Positions 1 to 5,208 of a stretch of DNA of 10,643 bases are shown here, piece after piece. Position 1 is the stretch's first letter. Each line of letters begins with the position of its first letter. The position numbers and the translations under genes were made by a program. The notes under the pieces were generated by a model. It saw nothing but the letters and a program-made list of their open reading frames with translations. It was not told the origin of the DNA and ran no database searches. This stretch comes from an uncultured cyanobacterium (GTDB lineage: Bacteria > Cyanobacteriota > Cyanobacteriia > Cyanobacteriales > Geitlerinemataceae): assembly GCA_937121005.1 (NCBI GenBank), contig CAKZKB010000029.1, positions 1 through 10,643 of the forward strand, in the 5' to 3' direction.

Positions 1-1434
1 AGCCAGCAGGCTGCCGACGATCGCCACCAAAGCGATGCCCACTGGAGAGCCGTAAAAACTACCCGCCAGCAGGCCCACGGCCGGTAAACTGGTGGTGGGA
101 ACGCGCAACAGGGCCACCAACGGAGCGCTGAGAGCTAGCAACAAGACCAACAGACGATCGCTGCCCGAGGCGCGGGGGTTGAAACGGCGCTCGACAATCA
201 GGAAAATACCGACACCGGCCGTCACCAGGCCGCCAAAGCCGATCAGGCCGGGCCAGTCTACCAGGGTGCGGCGGACGCGGCCGAAGCGATCGAGCAATAC
301 GAAATCGGCTTGGGTGATTTCTTCTCCCACTTCAACGATGACTTCGCCTTTTTCGATGGTGACAACCACCGGATCCACCTGCTGGGCGGCTTGTTCGGCG
401 CGGGCGCGGGTTTGTTCGCTATCTTGGATCAGGTTGGGATCGAGTACCGCCAATAGCAGGCGGCGGGCCAGTTTTTGCGCCCCTTTGGGTAGGGCATCGG
501 GCAGTTGCAGGGCAATGGCCCGTCCCAAGAGGTCGTCGGGCAGTCCGGCGGGGATGCCTTGGGCTAAAATTTGCTTGGCCGTGTCTTGGATGTGCGATCG
601 CGCCGCTCTCCACTGGCTGTCGGAGAGGTTGAGAATTTCGGAGGTATAGAAAACATCGTCTTGGGCCGATCGCATTGTTTCGAGCTCGGATCGAGCCCGT
701 TCGTAGCGCGATCGGGCGCGATCGATATCACCTATGAGGCTAGCAAATTCGGTGGTGCTGGCTCGCTCTCGATAGGCTTGCAGTTCTTGCAAAACTCTTT
801 CGACTTCGGCATTCGGCTGTTCGATCAGGTTGACAATGCCGCGATACACGCCTGTGAGCGTGCCTTGGCGGACGGCAGCCAGGGGATCGATTTCGGCGGT
901 ATCGTTCTGCGACGTACCGGGTTCGGCGAGCAGTTCGCCGTCGCCGATCGCGTAGCGGATCGCATCCCATTTCCAGGAGGGGACTTGGCGCAAGTAGCGC
1001 TGGCTGACGGTTGAGAGGATACCGCGATCGACGAAGGGAAAGGATCCGGCTGTCTCGCGCAGGCGATCGCCTTGTTCGAGCCGTCGTTCTAGGTTCTTGA
1101 GGATCTCGCGATCGGTTTCGGCATCGATGGTCAGAATGGGTGTGGTGGCAATGCGAGCGTCGCGACGATTTTCTTCGGTGCTTTTCTCGTCGATGACTTC
1201 GGCCGACTCGGGGGCAATGAAGGTCAAGGGGGCGCTCATTCCCACGTCCAGTTCCGGTTGGTTGTAAAATCGCTGGCCGATGGTGCCCGTCAGACAAGCG
1301 ACTGCCACCGCCACCGATAGGGGACGAGGGAAGCCAGAACGCTTGCGAGCGCTCGCGTCCGCTACCGGAATGGTTTGGGCAAACTGTCGCCAGCGCCCTT
1401 GGATTTGCCGCCCGAGAGAATGCAGCCCTTTCAT
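1..1434 (-). CDS. 7TM-HD family phosphohydrolase (PgpH-like), C-terminal part outside the window
   Basis: The minus-strand frame is open from an ATG at 1434 to the window edge (478 codons, no stop), so the gene is cut by the window. Residues 1-36 are basic and cytoplasmic, and about 37-57 form a first membrane helix. A long polar domain follows (about 60-390), rich in coiled-coil-like Glu/Arg helices, ending in the segment 356-385 (EKGEVIVEVGEEIT) typical of the extracytoplasmic 7TM-HD domain. Helices at about 392-415, 427-444 and 450-478 begin the 7TM bundle. The catalytic HD domain would lie beyond the edge and is not seen. Known members of this family, such as PgpH, hydrolyse cyclic di-AMP at the inner face of the membrane; that activity here is inferred from family. 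The ATG is preceded by a weak AGTAGG. The gene stands alone on this side, with a TATAAT box about 60 nt upstream. Confidence 0.85.
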   Translation of the reverse strand, partial: MKGLHSLGRQIQGRWRQFAQTIPVADASARKRSGFPRPLSVAVAVACLTGTIGQRFYNQPELDVGMSAPLTFIAPESAEVIDEKSTEENRRDARIATTPILTIDAETDREILKNLERRLEQGDRLRETAGSFPFVDRGILSTVSQRYLRQVPSWKWDAIRYAIGDGELLAEPGTSQNDTAEIDPLAAVRQGTLTGVYRGIVNLIEQPNAEVERVLQELQAYRERASTTEFASLIGDIDRARSRYERARSELETMRSAQDDVFYTSEILNLSDSQWRAARSHIQDTAKQILAQGIPAGLPDDLLGRAIALQLPDALPKGAQKLARRLLLAVLDPNLIQDSEQTRARAEQAAQQVDPVVVTIEKGEVIVEVGEEITQADFVLLDRFGRVRRTLVDWPGLIGFGGLVTAGVGIFLIVERRFNPRASGSDRLLVLLLALSAPLVALLRVPTTSLPAVGLLAGSFYGSPVGIALVAIVGSLLA

Positions 1435-1461
1435 ACAACCTACTGGGTGTTAAAGGCGATC

Positions 1462-1486
1462 GCGGGAACGCCGCAGCGAGTCCCGC
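1462..1486 (-). promoter_or_regulatory. Hairpin in the 5' leader of the 7TM-HD gene
   Basis: GCGGGA (1462-1467) pairs with TCCCGC (1481-1486), and CGC/GCG pairs inside it. It sits just downstream of the TATAAT box, so it would form at the very 5' end of the transcript, about 30 nt before the start codon. A stabilising or regulatory role is a guess. It could also be a copy of a dispersed GC-rich repeat. Confidence 0.35.
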
Positions 1487-1493
1487 AGTCTTT

Positions 1494-1499
1494 ATTATA
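1494..1499 (-). promoter_or_regulatory. Candidate -10 box (TATAAT) for the 7TM-HD gene
   Basis: Read on the minus strand, 1499-1494 is a perfect TATAAT, 60 nt upstream of the ATG. No good TTGACA lies at the usual distance (the sequence about 17 nt upstream reads CTGCAA), so the assignment rests on the -10 match and its position. Confidence 0.4.
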
Positions 1500-1567
1500 A
1501 AACTGACTGTCGAGACTTGCAGCGTTGGATCTTCTAAGTTGGTATGCTTAGCAGCAACGCGCTATTT

Positions 1568-1600
1568 TGTCAAGCCCGAAAATGTTACGAAATGCGATCG
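1568..1600 (+). repeat. 33-nt direct repeat, left copy
   Basis: Begins TGTCAA and ends ATGTTACGAAATGCGATCG. It matches 3082-3114 at 30 of 33 positions in the same orientation, so the two copies bracket the CRISPR array region. It is probably a dispersed intergenic element of this genome; the function is unknown. Confidence 0.7.
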
Positions 1601-1655
1601 GCGATCGGGGGGCGATCGCCGGAATGACTCCCGAACCCCGCACAAGCACAAGTTT

Positions 1656-1731
1656 CAATGAGCAATTATCAATTATCAATGAGCAATTATAGAGGGAAAA
1701 TTGAGTAGAGCTTATTGTTCATTGCTCATTG
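1656..1731. repeat. AT-rich intergenic repeat with inverted arms beside the CRISPR array
   Basis: CAATGAGCAATTAT occurs at 1656-1669 and 1677-1690, separated by CAATTAT. An inverted copy, ATTGCTCATTG, lies at 1721-1731 and can pair with 1677-1687 (11 bp, 33-nt loop). Simple repeats of this kind are common between cyanobacterial genes. If the array is read on the minus strand, this lies just past its last repeat and could help end the transcript, although no T-run follows. The 1435-1752 gap holds nothing else that looks coding. Confidence 0.55.
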
Positions 1732-1752
1732 TCGTATTGTTCATTGATGGCG

Positions 1753-2579
1753 GTTTCCGTCCCTGATAGGGATGTGAGTAGAAAAAGGCGTGAGCTACGA
1801 TCCGTCCGAAATTGTCTACGAAGTTTCCGTCCCTGATAGGGATGTGAGTAGAAAAAGTAAAATTTTCCTACGAGAACTCAATTGAAATTGAAGGAGGTTT
1901 CCGTCCCTGATAGGGATGTGAGTAGAAAAAGCCTCCGTAGCGTCTTCCGTCAAATTGACGTGGCTAGTTTCCGTCCCTGATAGGGATGTGAGTAGAAAAA
2001 GACGAAACCCCAGGTTTCGTCTGGATGCCCCTATAAGCTGTTTCCGTCCCTGATAGGGATGTGAGTAGAAAAAGTTTCGACTGGGGACGTGTTCTCCCAG
2101 TTCGGCCTTGTTTCCGTCCCTGATAGGGATGTGAGTAGAAAAAGAAAAATGTTTCGTAAAACTCTGCCTTTTTCTTTGTTGTTTCCGTCCCTGATAGGGA
2201 TGTGAGTAGAAAAAGCTCTCACTGGCACTGGACGACGGAGCAACCACAATTGTTTCCGTCCCTGATAGGGATGTGAGTAGAAAAAGCATTGACAGCGGCG
2301 ACGTTGATAGTCATCTTTATGGAGTTTCCGTCCCTGATAGGGATGTGAGTAGAAAAAGCTTCTATACATATTCCGAGTGCAAAGACGCTCGGAAGGAAAA
2401 GTTTCCGTCCCTGATAGGGATGTGAGTAGAAAAAGACGTAATCTAGTTCGCGACGCCGCAAACTACTACTGTTTCCGTCCCTGATAGGGATGTGAGTAGA
2501 AAAAGATCCGAGGAAGAAGATTCCGAGGAAGAAGATTCCGAATCGTTTCCGTCCCTGATAGGGATGTGAGTAGAAAAAG
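1753..2579 (-). CRISPR. CRISPR array: 12 identical 35-nt repeats, 11 spacers, no cas genes in the window
   Basis: The plus-strand repeat starts GTTTCCGTCCC, has the small palindrome TCCCT-GAT-AGGGA, and ends GTGAGTAGAAAAAG. All twelve copies are identical. Repeat starts: 1753, 1823, 1897, 1967, 2040, 2110, 2181, 2252, 2324, 2401, 2471, 2545. Spacers are 35, 39, 35, 38, 35, 36, 36, 37, 42, 35 and 39 nt from left to right. The minus-strand form starts CTTTTTCTACTCA and ends GGGACGGAAAC. It resembles the Synechocystis type I-D repeat, which ends GGGGACTGAAAC, so transcription on the minus strand with the leader to the right (2580 onward) is inferred, giving an 8-nt crRNA tag ACGGAAAC. Repeat identity gives no sign of a decayed end. 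Cas genes, if any, lie elsewhere; subtype is tentative. Spacer spacing and perfect repeats suggest a maintained array. Confidence 0.97.
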
Positions 2580-2930
2580 GCTCGGCTTCTGGAAGCCGCT
2601 TCTGGCCTGAGTTTCAGGTAGGCATTTTGGAGGGATAGCAAAAATGGGTCAAATAACTGGGAATATTTCTCAGTTACCCCACTGCTGACAGGCTTCAAAG
2701 CAAGCGCCTGAAAGGGATTGGAGGGATACAACGATAGAATGCAGGTTTCAGCCGCTACCCGTATCCCTCCAAGAAGAACAAGTTGACAGATTTGCCGACT
2801 TGTGGTATGCAAGCGCAATCGCGTTTCATCTCTACAGTGGTGAGATTTGGAAACAACGCGATTCGCGATTTTGTGGATCCGCTTATATTCAGTTGTCAAG
2901 GTTCTGTTAGTCAAACCCTATCCCTAGCAG
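2580..2930 (-). promoter_or_regulatory. Probable CRISPR leader region
   Basis: There is no convincing gene here. Next to the first repeat is a hairpin CGGCTTC-TG-GAAGCCG (2583-2598), and CTTCTGG occurs twice (2587-2593 and 2600-2606 area). The core TTGGAGGGATA occurs three times: 2627-2637, 2718-2728, and inverted at 2762-2772. The last two form a 12-bp inverted repeat around a 31-nt loop. A TTGACA on the minus strand near 2893-2898 resembles a -35 box but lacks a clear -10. Assignment as leader rests on the inferred array direction; such repeated motifs could be sites for adaptation proteins or a promoter, but this is a guess. Confidence 0.4.
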
Positions 2931-2981
2931 TGAGATAGAAGAAGACTACGACAGCACAAACCCGAAAACCAGCATTGAAAA

Positions 2982-3014
2982 ACTGGTCACTGGTCACTGT
3001 CGAACTGGTCACTG
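2982..3014. repeat. Three overlapping or close copies of ACTGGTCACTG
   Basis: ACTGGTCACTG starts at 2982, 2989 (overlapping the first by four bases) and 3004. It is a short iterated motif in the gap between the CRISPR leader and argS. No function is evident. Confidence 0.6.
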
Positions 3015-3017
3015 ATT

Positions 3018-3047
3018 GACCCCTATGGGGTTTGAGCAAGAAAAAAG
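3018..3047. repeat. Possible diverged CRISPR-repeat relic
   Basis: CCCC-TAT-GGGG is followed by TTTGAGCAAGAAAAAAG, the same layout as the array repeat (TCCCT-GAT-AGGGA, then TGTGAGTAGAAAAAG), with several mismatches and one-base shifts. A weaker likeness (TCCCTAGCAGTGAGATAGAAGAAG region) lies at 2921-2944. Spacing to the array is irregular, so chance similarity is possible. Confidence 0.2.
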
Positions 3048-3081
3048 ATATATCCGTAGGATAAGCGCGATCGCGCCATGC

Positions 3082-3114
3082 TGTCAACCCCTGAAATGTT
3101 ACGAAATGCGATCG
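3082..3114 (+). repeat. 33-nt direct repeat, right copy
   Basis: Begins TGTCAACCCCTG and ends ATGTTACGAAATGCGATCG. It differs from the copy at 1568-1600 at three positions. It lies 11 nt past the argS stop codon, between argS and the CRISPR leader. Confidence 0.7.
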
Positions 3115-3125
3115 CCCCCACGAGA

Positions 3126-4877
3126 CTACATTCGTTCGAGTACCTCAATACCCAACAGGGACAACCCCAATTTTAACGTCCGGGCGCTGAGATCGCACAA
3201 AACGAGCCGCGAGGTGCGCTCGGGTTCTTCTGAGGTTAACACGGGACAGCGATCGTAAAATTGATTGTACTTTTGGCTGAGTTCGTAGAGGTAGTTACAG
3301 AGTCGGTTTGGCATCAATTCCGACTCCACTTCTCGTACCACGTCGCTAAAGCTGAGAATGTGCTTGGAAAGGGTTAGTTCTTCCTCCGCTTCTAGGATAA
3401 CTTTACCCGATCGCAGGTCATCGCGATCGACATTTCCTTTGCGTTCGATGCTGCGAACTCGGGCGTAGGCGTAGAGGAGATAGGGGGCCGTATTGCCTTT
3501 GAGATCGAGCATTTTATCGTAACTAAAACTGTAGTTGCTGGTACGATTTTGGCTCAAATCGGCATATTTGACGGCGCTAATTCCGACCACTTTGGCAACG
3601 CGATCGATGAATTCTGGACTTTCAGTGCGATCGTCGGCTTCTAGGCGTTGTTCTAAGTCTTTACGGGCGCGATCGACCGCTTCTTCGAGTAAGTCGCGCA
3701 GGCGAACGGTTTCCCCGGAACGGGTTTTAAATTTCTTGCCTTTGTCATCCAAAACTAAACCGAACTGGACGTGCACCGCTTCGATTTGTTCGGGCAACCA
3801 TCCCGCTTTTGCTGCTACCTGGAACACCTGCGCCAAGTGGGTACTTTGCCCCATATCGACCACGTAGATGACGCGATCGGCCTTATCTTCTCGCACCCGA
3901 TAGCGCAGCGCCGCTAAATCTGTTGTGGCATAATTGTAACCGCCGTCAGACTTCTGCACGATAAGCGGTAACGGGTTGCCTTCTTTGTTGGTAAACCCGT
4001 CTAAAAAGACGCACTTGGCTCCTTCATTTTCTTCGAGTAACCCTTTTTCATCTAACTCAGAAATGACATCGGGCAACATGGAATTATAAAACGATTCGCC
4101 GCGTTCGGTGAGGTCGATATCGAGCCAGTCGTAGATGTCTTGAAACTCGCGCCGGGAGCGATCGCAGAGCAATTTCCAGGCTTTTAAGCGGCGATCGTCT
4201 CCAGTTTGTAACTCCACTACCGCTTGCCGCGATGCCTTTTGAAACTCTTCGTCTGCATCGAAACGCTTTTTGGCTTGCTTATAAAATGCCACCAAATCGC
4301 CCATTTCTACCGAGTCGGGATCGGCTAGCGCTTGCGGGTACACCTCTTCTAAATAAGTAATCAACATCCCGAATTGCGTGCCCCAGTCGCCGACATGGTT
4401 GAGGCGCAAAACGTCATGTCCTAAAAACTCTAAGCTGCGGGCAATGCTATCGCCAATAATGGTCGATCGCAAGTGTCCCACGTGCATTTCTTTGGCAATA
4501 TTGGGGCTGGAAAAGTCGATAACAACGCGCTGCGGCGATGCGGGTTCGACTCCCAGGCGATCGTCCGTTTGGATGGCTTGCAGTTGCGCTTCTAAAAAGG
4601 CGCGATCGAGGCGCAAGTTAATAAATCCCGGCCCGGCGATTTCCGGTTCTTCACAGAGATCGCCGACTTCCAGATGCTCGACAATTTTAGCCGCAATGTC
4701 TCGCGGTTTTTGCTTCAATGGCTTAGCCAGAGACATGGCGACGTTAGCTTGATAGTCGCCAAACTTGGGGTTACTCGCGGCGACAACCAACGGATCGGTT
4801 CCGGCAAATTCATCTCCGAACGCCGACACCAGGGCGCGATCGAAACGAGTTCTTAAGTCTTGAAGAATTGAAGGCAT
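3126..4877 (-). CDS. argS: Arginyl-tRNA synthetase
   Basis: Class I aminoacyl-tRNA synthetase that charges tRNA-Arg with arginine using ATP, in the cytoplasm; essential for translation. The 583-residue protein has the usual length. The N-terminal Add-1-like domain covers about 1-85, with NPKFGDYQANVAM near 36-48. The Rossmann catalytic core carries the HIGH-type motif HVGH at 132-135 (context SSPNIAKEMHVGHLRST) and the KMSKS-type KFKTRSG at 382-388. The DALR anticodon-binding domain follows, with NTAPYLLYAYAR near 462-473 and the family-typical C-terminus LGIEVLERM. All key motifs are intact. The ATG at 4877 is chosen because MPSILQDL matches how family members begin; an in-frame TTG at 4883 adds two residues. 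No clear Shine-Dalgarno sequence is seen. It appears monocistronic: a repeat-filled 331-nt gap separates it from the phosphatase upstream. Confidence 0.97.
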   Translation of the reverse strand: MPSILQDLRTRFDRALVSAFGDEFAGTDPLVVAASNPKFGDYQANVAMSLAKPLKQKPRDIAAKIVEHLEVGDLCEEPEIAGPGFINLRLDRAFLEAQLQAIQTDDRLGVEPASPQRVVIDFSSPNIAKEMHVGHLRSTIIGDSIARSLEFLGHDVLRLNHVGDWGTQFGMLITYLEEVYPQALADPDSVEMGDLVAFYKQAKKRFDADEEFQKASRQAVVELQTGDDRRLKAWKLLCDRSRREFQDIYDWLDIDLTERGESFYNSMLPDVISELDEKGLLEENEGAKCVFLDGFTNKEGNPLPLIVQKSDGGYNYATTDLAALRYRVREDKADRVIYVVDMGQSTHLAQVFQVAAKAGWLPEQIEAVHVQFGLVLDDKGKKFKTRSGETVRLRDLLEEAVDRARKDLEQRLEADDRTESPEFIDRVAKVVGISAVKYADLSQNRTSNYSFSYDKMLDLKGNTAPYLLYAYARVRSIERKGNVDRDDLRSGKVILEAEEELTLSKHILSFSDVVREVESELMPNRLCNYLYELSQKYNQFYDRCPVLTSEEPERTSRLVLCDLSARTLKLGLSLLGIEVLERM

Positions 4878-4909
4878 TCGCAATCAAATGAGGCTGTAGG
4901 GGCTAAGTA

Positions 4910-4984
4910 GTAGGTTGGGTGTCGTTCCTCCACCCAACGCAATTGATGGCAGTTGTTGGGTTTTCATGCTTCAACCCAACCTAC
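4910..4984. repeat. GTAGGTTGGGT palindromic intergenic repeat
   Basis: Outer arms GTAGGTTGGGT (4910-4920) and ACCCAACCTAC (4974-4984) are exact inverted copies. Inside are TTGGGT/ACCCAA (4915-4936 region) and a second TTGGGTT/AACCCAA pair. Elements with these arms are widespread between cyanobacterial genes and are thought to be small non-coding mobile or REP-like units. It lies just upstream of argS. Confidence 0.75.
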
Positions 4985-5017
4985 ACCTGACCTCCAGAAT
5001 ACATGATGTAGATCCCG

Positions 5018-5047
5018 TGTAGGGGCGATTCGCGAATCGCCCCTACA
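5018..5047. repeat. Perfect 30-nt palindrome, copy 1
   Basis: TGTAGGGGCGATTCG is followed directly by its reverse complement. An identical copy lies at 7689-7718. Perfect identity of both arms and both copies suggests a recently spread or constrained REP/MITE-like element. No T-run follows, so an intrinsic terminator role is not supported. Confidence 0.85.
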
Positions 5048-5054
5048 TTGGGTG

Positions 5055-5181
5055 TTTCCCCTCGTTTCCCTCGTTGCGTTCCTCTGGGGCGCAACGAACT
5101 GTGGAGGCTCCGCCTCCATTTTACATGAGGCAGAGCCTCACAATGACGTTCCCTGGCAGAGCCAGAGGAACGAGGGGGAAA
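5055..5181. repeat. MITE-like composite hairpin element
   Basis: Ends TTTCCCCTCGTT (5055-5066) and AACGAGGGGGAAA (5169-5181) are inverted with one extra base. Inner arms CCTCGTT...TTCCTCTGG (5069-5087) pair with CCAGAGGAACGAGG (5162-5175). Between them are TGGAGGC-TCC-GCCTCCA (5102-5118), TGAGGC-AGA-GCCTCA (5126-5140) and TGGC-AGA-GCCA (5154-5165). No transposase is encoded. The iterated GGC-AGA-GCC hairpins match a known style of cyanobacterial dispersed repeat. It sits just past the phosphatase stop codon and may shape the 3' end of that transcript. Confidence 0.65.
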
Positions 5182-5208
5182 TCGGTTATAGTAATTGAAT
5201 GGGTGAAA

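Noticed and set aside
92..1014. Plus-strand open frames opposite the phosphohydrolase
   Set aside because: The minus-strand frame gives a coherent membrane protein across the whole stretch. The plus frames are Arg/Ser-rich shadows.
1640..1752. The AT-rich left flank as CRISPR leader, with the array read on the plus strand
   Set aside because: The minus-strand repeat ends in GGGACGGAAAC, like known I-D repeats whose crRNA tag ends GAAAC, which favours a leader on the right. The AT-rich flank is made of common short intergenic repeats. The direction is not proven.
1816..2914. Long minus-strand open frames with repeated SHPYQGRK and THIPIRDGN peptides
   Set aside because: They are translations of the CRISPR repeat in different frames. 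The repetition comes from the array, not from a repeat protein.
5018..5047. The 30-nt palindrome as a rho-independent terminator
   Set aside because: There is no T-run on either strand beside the stem, and the same sequence recurs elsewhere as a dispersed repeat.
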